This document shows positions 33,704 to 46,810 of a stretch of DNA of 50,093 bases, piece by piece. The notes under the pieces were generated by a model, which saw nothing but the letters and a program-made list of their open reading frames with translations, was not told the origin of the DNA and searched no databases. Source of the DNA: Helochares maculicollis (lineage: Eukaryota; Arthropoda; Insecta; Coleoptera; Hydrophilidae). Positions within the stretch are counted from its first letter, which is position 1, and every line of letters starts with the position of its first letter. The DNA is taken from NCBI GenBank assembly GCA_033557835.1, contig JAWQRO010000182.1, positions 1 to 50,093 of the forward strand, read 5' to 3'. The translations under genes were made by a program, and so were the position numbers.

Positions 33704-35437
33704 ATGATTCTTCTCGCGTTAATAATTAAAGTTTTATTCATATGTTCAATTTGCTTATCAGAAACTAAAGTGAGTGTGGAAGTTATTTCTGGTGTTTTTA
33801 TGCAGCAATTGCCTAACGTAACATTTTACGAATCGTCACACCCACTCATATTCAAGATAAAATTGAAAAATGATAGAAATACAATTCTGAACAACTGTAA
33901 CAAGTGTGTCGAAAGAATACATTGTGAATCGATTTTCAACAACCTCAGTTTAAATATTGCGTCTGATAATATTTCTCAGCGAATCTTAGCAAGAGAGGGT
34001 AGAATACTGAAGACAGACGGAGATCTTTGGGACTACCATTTAATAACCAGATCGCACGTAAAACATTTCTTAACATCAAATCAAGAACTTTCTGCTTTAG
34101 AGGAAAAAATCAAAAGCATTACTCCTTACAACCTAAAGGAAATATCTTTACAAAAAGAGACATTTTCGTGCAACGACTTAATATTAAATGCAATCCAATA
34201 TGAAACCAAAAATCAAGCGCTACTAACCATGTGCCATACTCGAATACTATCACCTTTAATAATTCCCATAGAAGTGTTAAAACGTGAACTAGATAAAGCA
34301 GAGTGGCGAAAAATAGGTCTAGCTGAGTTTGATGCTGCTTTAGAATCTTTATCAAAATATTACACCACGCCTCTGGTCGAGTGTACTTTATCAAATACGT
34401 TTGGAATAATAGCGATTCAAGTTCCATTATTGAGGAAATCTTTAAAAGAAATGGTTTTGCGTCAAATGGTCAGCCCGACGTTCTTTTGGAAAGATCAATC
34501 TTGCTCCATGAAATTAGCCTCCTTAACGTTAGGTGTTTCTAAAAGTGGTTCAGATTGGATCATGCTGATCCCGAAGTGCAATCCGCTACAAGACGAACTC
34601 TGCTTGGTTTCCGAAGCTTACAATGAACATGTTGAGAGTATATCGTGTGCGAAATTAATTCTTAAAGGCGCAACTGGTGAAGAACTACAACGATTTTGCC
34701 CAATTACTTGTAAAAAGTCCAGCAGTACTTTCATCACCAAGCTGGAAAAAAATAAATTCGTTCTTGCCGTTCCCGATGATAAAATAAATATAATTTGTAG
34801 CAACAAAACGATCACGTTTGAAGATAAAGTGAAGATCGGTGCTCTAATGATCACGCTACCCTGTAATTGCAAAATAATCTTGAGGGATGAATTGCCTATT
34901 AAGCCAGCTTCGTGCATGCTGAAATACGATAACGAAGTTGAAATATTGAGAACAATTCCAGTAGCATGGATCGTGTTCAAAAGTCTTCGTGTACCTAAAA
35001 TTGGGGAGCAAAACCCAACTTTTGACAATTTAGAAGAATGTCTGGACGAGAGGTGGTTAACCGAAGAAAAACCTAATAACTCCAACTACAACGTTTTAGC
35101 CATTACTGCAATTGTGTTAAGTGTCGTGGATACTTTTCTCATATTACTTTTTATTTTTTTAAAGTTTGGTCCAGTTAAGTGCAAAAAACAAGAACTGAAC
35201 AACACAAATAGTAATCTAATAACGAATAAATCCATGAAGAAAGAAGATCAAATTCCTTTAAATGATTATAAACCTGCACCTAAGCACTTTCCACTTCGCA
35301 GACTGCCTTCAGAACCAGAAAATCCTGTTGGGTATGTTCAAGGTCAAAGAATGTTAAATTACATACCAGGAAAGTCGAACGTAAATCAAAATCGTGAAAG
35401 CGGCCATTATGTTACAATGGATAAACGAAATGTTTAA
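33704..35437 (+). CDS. Env/F-like membrane glycoprotein, possibly a domesticated errantiviral envelope (Iris-like)
   Basis: One uninterrupted 577-codon frame without introns. Residues 1-19 are a signal peptide. Residues 20-463 are a cysteine-rich ectodomain with possible N-glycosylation sites near residues 38, 80, 89 and 367. A single membrane span covers about 464-488, and an 89-residue cytoplasmic tail follows. Several landmarks resemble Env of insect errantiviruses and the Baculo_F/Iris family: an N-terminal G-x-x-x-x-x-L-x-x-x-x-F-Y block, an ILSPLIIP-x-x-x-L segment (181-193), IQVPLL (239-244), FFWKDQSCS (260-268), and a Cys-rich stretch ending ITLPCNCKI (383-391). The only basic candidate cleavage motif is REGR at 97-100, and no clear hydrophobic fusion peptide follows it. 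No gag, pol or LTR is visible nearby. The intact frame amid decayed elements suggests selection. The alternative is a recently orphaned env fragment. Assignment rests on pattern recognition. Confidence 0.65.
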   Translation: MILLALIIKVLFICSICLSETKVSVEVISGVFMQQLPNVTFYESSHPLIFKIKLKNDRNTILNNCNKCVERIHCESIFNNLSLNIASDNISQRILAREGRILKTDGDLWDYHLITRSHVKHFLTSNQELSALEEKIKSITPYNLKEISLQKETFSCNDLILNAIQYETKNQALLTMCHTRILSPLIIPIEVLKRELDKAEWRKIGLAEFDAALESLSKYYTTPLVECTLSNTFGIIAIQVPLLRKSLKEMVLRQMVSPTFFWKDQSCSMKLASLTLGVSKSGSDWIMLIPKCNPLQDELCLVSEAYNEHVESISCAKLILKGATGEELQRFCPITCKKSSSTFITKLEKNKFVLAVPDDKINIICSNKTITFEDKVKIGALMITLPCNCKIILRDELPIKPASCMLKYDNEVEILRTIPVAWIVFKSLRVPKIGEQNPTFDNLEECLDERWLTEEKPNNSNYNVLAITAIVLSVVDTFLILLFIFLKFGPVKCKKQELNNTNSNLITNKSMKKEDQIPLNDYKPAPKHFPLRRLPSEPENPVGYVQGQRMLNYIPGKSNVNQNRESGHYVTMDKRNV

Positions 35438-37649
35438 ATTAGTATATAATACGAACATTGGGATTTTTTTAAATAGCGATTATGGCCTTTAGCTACGAAC
35501 TGTTTGAGAAATGGAAATGAAAGTATTAACCTAGTCTAAATTTAATTATGTATTGTACAAAGGTGTAATTTACGTTCATTAAACTATTATTTCTTTTACT
35601 TTATTTGATTTTCGAGTAATGTTTATATAATTATCGGTTAGTTTCATAGAGATGAAAGAAATGTTAGCAAACTCATGGTCGAAAACCAACTTCCAAAAAG
35701 ACCATGAAATTAGGGAATTTTACTTGTTCGAAAAGTGATTAGTACAAATATCATTTTTAGCCTTTCCGATAGAAAATTTAGGGGCTGTAAGATCTATTTT
35801 TTTTGAGGTTAATATTTTTAAAACAGTTGAAATACTTAGATCTTGTAGATAGCGTTATGACTGTTGCTATTTTTCCTTCTTAAATGCCTTTCACGCGTAC
35901 ACACATATACAGGTAACATATACATGTATAAATTATTAGGTCTTAGGTTTTATATGAGCCATATTTATGATATTTTGTCGCTGCAATTTATTTTATAAGC
36001 TACACTATTTACGTTTTTGCTGATTTGATAATAGCTTCTCCTACAAATTTTTGCGTACGATAACTTAATATAATTCATATGCTTTCTTTTTGAGCTAGTA
36101 GGAAATTTGTTCAAGAATTTATTGTAACGATATCATTACTATAAAGCCTCATTAAGAAAAAAGTCTATTATACTCAATAAAACAAAATATGTAGAAAAAT
36201 TGAAATTTAACTTCAACATTATGTACAATTTGTTCAATGAATCCATTTACTATAGACAACGCAGAATTTATCTTTCATGGATTCATTTCCACATTAAAAA
36301 TTATTTCTCATTACGTTGTAATAATAAAACTGTGCCATCTTATTAGATCAAGTTTGTTAAATACCTCTATGCTTTAATCAGAATTTAGGGCTTGTAATTA
36401 TTACATCAAACGATACAATATTGTCTTGTACAAGTTAAAAGACAGTAACTTTTCTGTCAATAAATATCAAAACTAGGTATTGCAATACATTCTGCAAGTC
36501 GTAATAAACATTACATGCAATTTGACCGTCTTGATACTTAACAGCGGTTTGTCTTAAGTAATTCCTTAATATTTTCAGCTGCGGCGATAATGCTATTTCT
36601 ATAAGAACAGAAATGTTTATTACCTAACTTTGAGCGATATGGTCTCTTAGTTACCGCAACCAAGTAAAAACTTTCACTCACACAGACATGGAGTGCTAAA
36701 TATTCATAATATCCTAGAGAATGAAAATCTACCCACCTGAAAATAATCGTAGCAAAGCGATAACTATGCTGTATTTGTTTTTTGGAAAGTCCATCTGATT
36801 AAAGCTCAATTAGTACTATTTGTAGAAACGCAGTTGCATAAAGTGCTTAAAGTGTTCTTCACTCGTCAACAACTAAAACGGCTGCACATAGAGTAAAAAA
36901 GAGTAAGTTATTATTTGGACATTTGCGGTCTTGGCATGCCAGAAACTATGCACAATTTTCTTTCTTTAGTTGGTGGATTAATGGCTGTAGTTTAATTTTG
37001 AAAAATTCAAAATCACTATACAAAACAATACAAACTTGATTCTTTCGTCGATGTTTGAGATTCAAATTATTCAAATTTAGTGTTTAGAAACGATTAATTA
37101 ACAAAATAAATAATAAAATATCAAAAAAATAGCCCGACAGAGTTGACAATAATAACAAAATTGTTGATTAAAAATATATCACCTGTGTCAGTCCAGAATT
37201 GATCACTATTAACAAATACATGCAATATGTGCATATCAACGATTAAAACCAAGGGTCATTATGGATAAGAGTGATACTAATACAAAAGCAAATTACAAAA
37301 CACTAGCAGAACGCCAATTCACAATTCACTCATTTGACTATAAAATATAAATATTCTGACAATGGAAAAAACTCAAGAAAACGACTTCTACTGAAAATAG
37401 TCCATACAAAAAGTAAAACAAACATTGTCAATCTACTGTTATCAACTATCATATATATTATGAAAATCTTGTACAAGAAGCAATCGAAAATAGAAAACGC
37501 TTAGCGGATAACATCTAAGCTCCTCAAACTATTTCACATTCAAATACTTACTTGTCTAGCAAGTATACCGATTCAAGAAAGAAACCTTCCCAAATACTAG
37601 AACAAAGCTGCTATACTATTAATTATCAGGAAAGGTAGTTTAGAATACA
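35438..37649. other. AT-rich intergenic DNA
   Basis: Possible polyadenylation signals for the Env-like gene lie at about 35578-35584 (ATTAAA). Beyond that there is no LTR, coding remnant or RNA gene. A few weak LINE-like fragments may begin near 37500-37650, upstream of the clearer reverse transcriptase remnant. Confidence 0.45.
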
Positions 37650-38860
37650 TATGAAACTATCGACCAATATATTTGTTGCCAGTAGTAAACAAAGTATTCA
37701 CAAAAATAGTTCTAAACCACGTAATATGCACACGGGATTCTATGCAGTCAAGAGAACAGGCAAGTTTTCGAAGTGGGTTTTTGTACCATAGAGCACATCC
37801 AAACTGTAAAAGAAGTGATCAGCAGAATTAACGAACATGCTCCTCTACTACAAATGGCTTTCAGCGACTTCGACAACGCATTTAACTCAATCCTTCCTGT
37901 GGCAATAATGGAAGCAATAATAATGCAAGGCATAGATAAATCATTATCTCGAAATTGACTACAAAACTTCAAAGGAAGCAAAGGAAGAAATGAGTCTCCA
38001 TAATCCAACTAGAGAATTTTCTACATCAACAGATGTACGTAAAGAAGACTCGATATCTCCTAGCAATATATCACAACCTTCAATTCAAGGACGACACAGT
38101 TCTAATAAAGAATAGTCTAAACGAAAGTCAGTAAGTAGGTTTACAAATGAACCATTCAAAAACAAAAGTAAAATTCAATGAATTCACATTACCTTTGCGG
38201 ACATCACCCTGAATGGAGAAATATTAGAGCAACGAATACATCTACTTAAGTCAATGATTCCACGTTTAAGGATCGTTGCTCCCAGAAATAAACAAAAGAC
38301 GCAAACAGGCTTGGAGAATTTGGAAGTAGCCACCCAATATTTAAATCCAAAATTCTTCTCTATCCAAAATGTAAAGTCTTTGATCAATGCATCCTACCCG
38401 TATTAACATATGGCTGTGAGGCTTTAATCGCAAAAGAAGTCATCGCACAGAAGCTTCTAACAACCCACAGAGCTACGGAAAGAAGCATGTTAGAGATATC
38501 CAAGTGAGATAGAAAGATAAATGAGTGCATCATAGCGAAAACTTAATACTAGCATTACTAATAGAATAAAGTTGCTAAAATTGCAATGGGCTGGACATAT
38601 CGCCAGAAGAACCGATAATAGATAGACCACAAGATTACTCAAATGGTACCCAAGAGACGCAAAACGACCAAGAAAACGTGCAAATGACAAATGGAAGCGA
38701 AACATTAGAAAGATAGTGTAAACAACTTGATTCAGAATTGCAAATAACCGTGACACGTGGAAAGATCTAAGAGCGAAATGTTTAGCAAAATGAAAAAGTT
38801 GCGCCGTGAATCGGAGGTTCACGTTACAAAATTTCTATAATCCATATCTGAATATAATAA
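37650..38860 (+). pseudogene. Decayed LINE reverse transcriptase (RTE- or Jockey-like), plus strand
   Basis: From about 37675 the frame reads LPVVNKVFTKIVL, then REQASFRSGF. An extra base shifts it, and it continues from 37773 as GFCTIEHIQTVKEVI and MAFSDFDNAFNS, the fingers and first palm Asp region of a LINE reverse transcriptase. Further pieces follow: LNHSKTKV-like near 38150-38170, EINKRRKQAWRI near 38280-38320, CILPVLTYGCEAL at about 38389-38430, LTTHRATERSML near 38455-38500, LQWAGHIARRTDNR at about 38580-38620, and a WK-x-LRAKC tail near 38757-38785. The catalytic YADD/FADD box is not preserved in readable form. Numerous stops and indels show an old dead copy. The opposite-strand frames here are shadows. 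Confidence 0.75.
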
Positions 38861-40299
38861 CACCTATAGATACCAAAAGAAGACACCTGTGTAGCACCCC
38901 ACAAAAAATAAAAGACAAAGAAAAGAATAATTAGGAGGCTAGTGTAGGGACACTACGGTTTGAAAATGGCTAATTGTGAAGATGATTGCAGCGTACAACC
39001 TCCTAATTATTCTGGGTTGTGTAGTAGCTACAATCCTTGGCTTCCACTTAATATCTTACACAAGGGTAAAATCTGCACTCGCCAATCCGTATTGAGACAG
39101 CGTGGCGTTTCAGGAGACTACACCCTTGATGATTTAACAAAGAATAAATTTTATTATCACACAAAATCTACATAATATAGAAAACGATCTGTCCCTTATT
39201 CAATCTAAGCTTCAAGGAAATTAGAAAAGCAAATTGGTCATTATAGATCCAAAACTACAAGTTTTCACTCACTATGGCTAATAAACAAATCCCTAATATA
39301 CTACGATGGATGCGAAGCCAGTGAGCCGCAATATTCCTCCGAATAGCGTGAGGGTGTAATAAAAGGCGATGTATACAACGCCTCCCCCAATGTCTCCACT
39401 TACAGCATTGACAAAACAATGCAGCTAGAAGGATTTGACATTGTTTTAGTTCTAATGCTGATAATCTGCAGTGGACCAAGGGATACTGGGAACTTTAGAT
39501 GAGAATTCAAGCGTACAGTTCATCCGTATTAAATCCCAATTACAGGATGCTGTGCTAGGGAGAAACGCTTTGCTTGCCCAAATGGTCTCACGTTGCATTG
39601 CTTTATATTATATATAGTAACTCTTGTGGAGAGCATGCGTTTGGAGACGAACAAATGGGAAACTCGATTGCCTTACTCTTCAATAAACCGTTACTAAAAA
39701 GTGTTAATTCTGAATAAACATAGTGTTTATGTTGCGCTCCAATTAGGTGCACTTACTTTAAGTGACAACGATTTTAGAACAGAGAGTTTGTTGCAAATAA
39801 AGGAAATTTAAAGGCACAAATCTTCCCTGCCCACTAAACAGTAAAGAACATGTATGTTTCAATGTTTAATGCATTGTGTTTCAAAAGCTGAATGAGGGAT
39901 ATTTATCCATTTTATTTTGCCAAAAATATAATACAGTACGGTATTTTTGTGTATGAAGGAATGTAAAATCTGAATAATAAAGAAAGGCACGCATTCATAA
40001 TTCAAATATTCGATACCTCATCCAATGAGTAGCTTCGAAATTGCTTAGGGGCTGCTTTTATTTTCATTTATAATACATGCAACGTGTTCTTAATTTCCAT
40101 TAATACATTTCAGATTCCCCTTTCTTGAGAAGCTACTTAACTCAGTATTCCGCAGCATTCACGTCTCAAGATTATGAATGATTAAAAATTCCATACAACA
40201 TAAAGCATGAAGTTTTCCTCTTCAAAACACCCTAGTACATTAAACTAAATTGATTTTAAATGGATAAGTAGATTCAGCTATTGTGCTTCCGTCTAGTTT
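38861..40299. other. Intergenic DNA with short unrecognised frames
   Basis: A 71-codon plus-strand frame at 38960-39175 contains four to five cysteines near its start and no domain that I know. The minus-strand frame at 39255-39479 has no support. Sequence around 38880-38935, with A-rich runs, may be the 3' tail of the LINE. Confidence 0.35.
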
Positions 40300-41800
40300 T
40301 CCGTTTATGATGCCGTAGAAAACGCAATCTGGCAGTAAATCGCGCCTCAACCAGATGATTAATGTAGTCAAGTGTGTCTTTAGCCCGCTACACTTCATGT
40401 TTACAAAAACATCCCACGGACCGATAACGACGAAGGTCTCGACAAAATAAGGGAAGAGGGTGTCGACGGGAAAAATAATGGGAAAATCGGAAACTGTCAG
40501 ATTAGTAGGAAGTTACGCAACATAACTGGCTTTTCCTCACATGAAACATATCATCAGGAGGTCGGTGGAGCGTTAAGAGTATCGGCCGATGGATGGGGAG
40601 ACTTGATGGAGCTTCACATTGTCTATCTTAATGTCTTCACTTATAACCTTGACGTAACCTTTGATACGACCCTCTTTATTTGGTGGTGAAAACTGTTATA
40701 TGCTGGAGTGTGAAGTGTTTTTGATGATGATACCAATATACGTCAATGTGGACTTATATCGCTGGGGTTTCCGTTGTTTAAGTTTTTTAAAGATAAATAT
40801 AAATATTTCATTAAACAGTAGTTCCGGCTAGATTATATTTACGCACTTAAGTATAAAAAACCTTATAGCCAAACAAAAATTTTCTTTTATTACAACACAC
40901 AATATTTGAGTCCATATCTACTTACTGACTCAAAGGCGAAAATAAGTTTTGCCTGGATACATTTCATTTGGATTAAAGCCCAATCCTTAAAGCATTAGGT
41001 ATCTGGGATACGATTTCAGATAAAAATCTCACCATAAAGCATTAGCACGCAAGGGATTAACCAGTCGAGTTTTGCTAACTGAGCGGGATTTTCTAGAACT
41101 GAAAATCCGGATGCTGCCGTAGAAATTTCCTATTTTAATAACATGAGCATATACTATCTACGGGAAACTTTCGAGACAATAAAAAACTTTAATTAAATAC
41201 TAAACATGGTATTAATATTCCAGATAGCTCCTACCTTTCCTACTCTTTATAATTAAATATCATTCAAAAAGCTACGTAGTCAGGCAAGCAGGGGTAAAAT
41301 AATCTGATCCCGATGGCGAGTTTTAAGATATATCTCGTTAATTGCACTAACGGTCAGTATTTATCAGGAGAAACGTCGGTTTTTCTGCAATCTCGGGCAG
41401 ACCACTTGTCTTGAGAGGGATCTAAAGGAAATTGGCTAAGGACAGAGAAATATAACTTTGTTTTAGGCAGATAACGTAGCGAGATTATACGTTATCGGGG
41501 GAAAGGAAGCGAATGAAGGAAGTTTTCAGATCGGTTTGCACACGCCTCACCGTGCGAGTTTCATGATACAAGATGTTTCTCGGGAAAAGTTTTATATGTA
41601 AAAAATGCCCAACATGTTGCCGGAATCTTAATGCGGGGCTAGGGATCCGATCTCTTCGCTACAAGTGCTGAAATATAAAACTAAAACTTTACGCTTTCCA
41701 AATGTGACGTGTTAGGACAACTTTAAAATGTGTTTTCCTTACACCTATAATGTTGCTGCGGTTTTACTGGCCTAGATGTAGCCGCGCGTGAATTGGAACT
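40300..41800. other. Relatively GC-richer non-coding stretch
   Basis: This stretch stands out from the AT-rich background. It has GGAGGTCGGTGGAGCG and GATCGGTTTGCACACG-like segments but no long open frame. It contains a perfect inverted repeat, GATAACGTA-9 nt-TACGTTATC, at 41470-41496. Conserved regulatory DNA, an untranslated exon or a foreign or repetitive insert are all possible. I cannot tell which from the sequence. Confidence 0.35.
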
Positions 41801-42824
41801 GCCTACTTCCAGAAACTTCCGTTGCAAATAGAGTGCGGTTTGGTTTTAGGAGAGGAGAGGTTTGGAGGCAATCCTTAATAGAAATCAAATTATTTATAAA
41901 AATGCTTTCAGGATATAACAAAGTTTATATATCTTCACTTCCACTGAAAAGACTATTTGCATTCTACAAAACAAATATATTCATATTGGGTCATCTCAGA
42001 AGTAATGAGATATAAAGCTTAGAGATATAGTGTAAAAATTTAATGTTGAAACATTTTATTGAAGCAATAGATTTATTAAGAGTAACAGTTAGATTTCATG
42101 AGAGTTTGAAAATATGGATAATTTTTAATTAAGTATTAAATAATACTATATAGATTGATATACTTATGTTTCCTGGCATCTATTGACAATCTCCCTTGAG
42201 AATCATTTTCTGTGTATGTACTCGGTATAGTTTCATTTGTATTTTCTGGAATAGTTTTTTCTATCCACTGTTTTGAGACCACAACTCGTTTTATCCATTT
42301 TTAAGTGAGATAGGCTATTCAAAAATAATCCAAATATAGATCAGCGCGGCCAAAATCTTTCATGCACTTATTGGAAATGGCAATCCATAAGTGCTTAATT
42401 TATTTTTGTTTTATTGCCTAATCAATATTATAAATTTTCATTACATTGACTGAATGAATTGTGGAAATTAAATGGGAAGGTGTCTTTGACTGCCAACGTT
42501 GCAGTTAAATGTCTTGACGGCGACGAAACATAGTTTCTCTCTTTTTTTTATTTGCATTTTGAAAACAAAGAGTAAGACCTCTATTTATCCTTGTACTATA
42601 AATTCTTAACAGGTTTTGTAGAAATAATTAACACTGTAAACTCAAATCTACAAACTCTCCACAGGGTTAAAATGAAAAACATATGGTATTTTTCTTAGAA
42701 AGATTTGAGAATGTATTATCATGGCTTAATTAAAGTCGATTGATGACGACGATCTTCGAAGATTTATAAATTGATTAAGTCAGGGATTTAATCCTTAATA
42801 TGCTCTTAACAGCTTCCGACTATT

Positions 42825-44100
42825 ATGCCCTCAGAATTAATTGAGGTAGACCTGTTTTTTTTGCCGGTCTCGAATAAACTCTTTTTGAACTATTTTAAAG
42901 AAGTCTTGGAGTATACTGTTTTTAATAAGCTTTGTTTGGACCTACTTGCAAAGTTCAACAGCCCGATCATTGCTGGGAATGCCAACATGATGGAGAATCT
43001 AGATCAATCGAATGTGCTTTCTTTTCCGATAAAGATCTGTCAAGAGACTTGGATTATATTTATTTTATCAGAAAAATCAAAACTGGGTCATTTGTTATCC
43101 GTGAACTTTTAATCTGCACATATAAGGGAATGAAAAGTATCACTAAACTCAACAACCTGAAGGCAAGTCACTATTTCAGAAGCTTCTGCTGAAAAATCAA
43201 AGTGCCATTTAGCAATCTTTCGTGCGGAGACATTTCATACAATTTCGCAAAGCTCCCTAACGAGGTAGAATAAATTTGCGGGTCATGAGAACTGTCAAAA
43301 TAATACAATCCAACCTGAAAATTGAGCTCATCAAAAATATAGAAAATACTACTAACAGGCAGACTTGCCATAATATGTAGATCTATGTTTTAATAAACTG
43401 ATTGCAAAGGATAAAAAGCAGAGAAATAAAACAATTTATAGGAAAAATATGTATATTAAAGTATTTTTATTTTTAGATGGAATACCTGTGGTGAATCAAC
43501 GGGATCTTGACATTCGACGAGAAACGAACTCCTATCCAAGCCAGATTAAATCTTTTAAGACTCCTTATTATCTTGCTTCCTTTCATAGAGGTTTGTTTAA
43601 TAATGTATTGTACTTGTCCACCAATAAGGACTATCTTATTTTAATTAGAGGGATTTCAGACTTAATCAAAACAACGTTAGTAGTAGAAAACTTCATGTGC
43701 CCAAGAACATGTGTCAAGGCTTAAGCTTGACTTTTGTCCATCCTGGCCCATGGATATTTGAGATAATAACTGAAAAGATGAGAGCTCTATTCGAGACTGT
43801 TTAATATTTGTAAATATTTATCTGGATATGAGGATTTCCTTTCCAGGAGTGACCAAAAAGAAATTTAATAACTATAGATCCCTTTCGTGCCTTGGTTTAT
43901 TGTTCGAGAAGAAAAGATTTTAAGTGGTTATCTATCGTAAACCTAAACACCTAAACAATGAAACCAATTTGAGTCCCAGTGAGATTATTTCCAATCTATA
44001 CTCTACTTCTGGCGATAAACAAAGTAATGAGATTTTCAGTCCCATACACGTCAACCAATTAGCAATGGATCCCAACGATTTATTGGCATCTTGATATATA
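42825..44100 (+). other. Cluster of short unrecognised coding-like fragments
   Basis: Overlapping plus-strand frames at 42825-43112 and 42932-43192, another at 43449-43724, and an open stretch around 43925-44090 (containing VVIYRKPKHLNNETNLSP) give a coding-like texture over about 1.2 kb. They lie in different frames. This could be a decayed gene or mobile-element protein. I recognise no family and no catalytic motif. Confidence 0.25.
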
Positions 44101-46700
44101 GAATTTTCGATTGAATCGGTTAATTTTTGAAATGATATAATAAAATAAAGTAGAACTTACAGGACTGTCTTGCGGTAAACTCTCAATAGCATTTCTAACA
44201 TGGTTAAGATTTAGGAAGTTGCACTGCATGTTCTGCTCAGCAATTAAATTTTATATCAAAAAAGATAAAGCTGGCGAGAATCCTTCCAATAATAGAATAT
44301 TAATAAAGATATGATGATTCATATTATTATACGTCACCTTAATTTTTATGAGGGTACCAAGACAGCATTTTTCTTATTAACGTTAGTTAAAAATTGAGAG
44401 AATAAAGTCGTAATAGAGTACATAAGAGAGTTGCCCGATTAGAAGCCCTATTTAGAGTTAGCCAAGGATTTATTAATAAATTTAATTATATCCAAAACAT
44501 CTGAACCATTGCTTTACGCAACAATGCCTGTAATGTAATATTTTGACAAAACTATTAGCTTCTCATTAGTAAATATTTAGTGGATATACATAAATAATTT
44601 TAATGTTTATATTTAATGTTCTATATGCATATATAAGAAACATTAGAAAGTACTGAACCACATGAATAGAATAATATTCCTATTTATTTAAATATTGCAA
44701 AAGATTTCCAATACCTACAAGCTCCTTGCCTCGGTTTTACAATAAATATTTTTCAAATAGTTTTATAACTCGCCCAGCTCTTAGCTGATGTTCTACGAAA
44801 CGGATACTAACACCCACTCCCCTTAAAGCGTCATAACACAAATAACTATAACCGATAGTGCAATATAGCTCTCCTAAATCAATAAAATATATCTAAATCT
44901 ATTTATCTCGTATGAAATAGTAAGATTATCTTTTTTAAACTGGGAAGCGAATTCAAAATATTACGTAATTACTGTTGAATTCGAATCGAGATTGATCGAA
45001 AGAGTAAATTTATTCTCTGCATTCAAAAGTAATTCATTTACTATCGATTTGAGACGACGGATTCTTCAAATGGCTGTTCATTTATTATTCCGTGTTCAGC
45101 AGGCACAACTGGCAGGAAGAGGCAGAGTAGGGGAACTGGGAGGAAAGATGGGGTTTTTATTTATAAGCGATGCAGTTTTCTCATGGAAGGAAAACAATTT
45201 TCCATTGTGTATGAGCGATATTTTATATATGAATATCTTTTTCAATCAAATGCCCGTATATTTTTAGATGAGACGTATATAAAGTGCTCCTCGAGTTCCA
45301 GATGTACTACTGCTGATATCGTTCTTGTCCCAACTGTGCCTGGTTACTTATGTTCTGTTTTCTTTGAAAACGTGCTTCTGACTCTTTAACAAATATGCAT
45401 TTGCTTCCACCATTCAGAGAAATGAAGTGTTCAACCGAAAAGGAACTGGTCGATCATATCTACTAGGTTAAAACGTACTTGAAAAATTATGACACAGTCG
45501 CTTAGTTCAGTCTCAAGTTCATGAAAAATTCCACTGCCGCAATTACCGTTAATAAATCAATTTGGTATAACTTCACTTTTATCCGCGTGGGAAAGGTTGG
45601 AAATATATTTATGATTATCTCTAGACTGTACATATAAGACGATTTGGCTCATCTATGGAAATATCTTACAAATTTTTTATTAAACACAATAATATGTAAG
45701 AACTTTCTTGAAAAAAATCAAAAAGCACTCTGCTTCACAAACGATTGGTGAATATTGCCAAAATGAAAAAAATCGGCTCTTAAATAAACTCCCTACAAGG
45801 GCACAGTGAATATATATTTTTCATTGCTGTTACATATGATCAAACAGTATATATAATCGTCTTAAACGAACTCGCTGAAAATTTGGTAAGACGATTCAAA
45901 AAAGAGATTTGGATACACAAGTGCTGCTTGCTTCTATGGATTGACAGTAAAACGGCGATTATTTGTGTAGTCCCACGTATTTTTAACGGAATTTATTTAT
46001 ATTAACATCAGGTAGTGTGAATTATGAGGAGAAACGTAAAAGATAGTGAAACATTAAAAGTGTAGCATAAATATGCAGCTCTAGGGTTTTAAAAAGTACG
46101 GGAAACAGTATTATGAGTACGGGCACGTACTTGAGTGACAGAGTCACATCCTACATAAATATCTGAGGCCCGTTGTGATATAAAGTCGCGCAATGCGAGT
46201 GGCATCCGAATATTTCATAAACACACTCACAAACTGAACAGAGAGAAAACGTGCCTACTTTTAATTAACTTTCAGATGCTGCTTTCTTCCCCCCTCAGGA
46301 TTCTCAATACCAAAAACTTCACAACACCTGTGGAGCCACACCCATTTCCTTTCTCGTATGGAGAGAAATTGTCTGAAGAGAAAGTTAGCAGCATAACAAC
46401 ATTACGCTTCAGATATTTGTAAATCGATTTTAAGGGTTTTCTGAGGCGAAACCGTAACGGAATTTGTATATGTTATAACTTATTTACAATTAAAATTCTG
46501 ACAGGCTTAATTATACTTTCACTATATTGCAGCCTTACTAAAAATTCCGCTGAAATATAAGCTGATAAGCTTTTGAGAAGCATGTGCCATAGAACCTGCA
46601 GTTTATTATTTCATCGTTCTCTTAGTATCAGATGATAAAAAGTTTCAATTTCATTATTATGTTAGCTGAGTCAACTATCCTCAAAGTGATTATTGAATTT
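44101..46700. other. Intergenic DNA, nothing recognised
   Basis: The short frames at 44992-45389 have no domain similarity. The stretch is mixed AT-rich and moderate-GC DNA without clear repeats or RNA genes. Confidence 0.45.
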
Positions 46701-46810
46701 TATGGCCACGTCTCGTAGTCGTGTTAAAAATAATGAAACGTTTAGATTTGTTATCAATATCACCACATTACTACGGCAAATCGAACAGTAAAGTTTTTAT
46801 TTCTTGCAGA

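Noticed and set aside
34119..35085. Minus-strand frames of 102 and 155 codons
   Set aside because: They lie entirely opposite the intact Env-like gene and show no domain, so they are shadows of it.
38960..39175. 71-codon frame with clustered cysteines as a possible small secreted peptide
   Set aside because: No signal peptide, no recognisable cysteine spacing, and it lies next to decayed LINE sequence.
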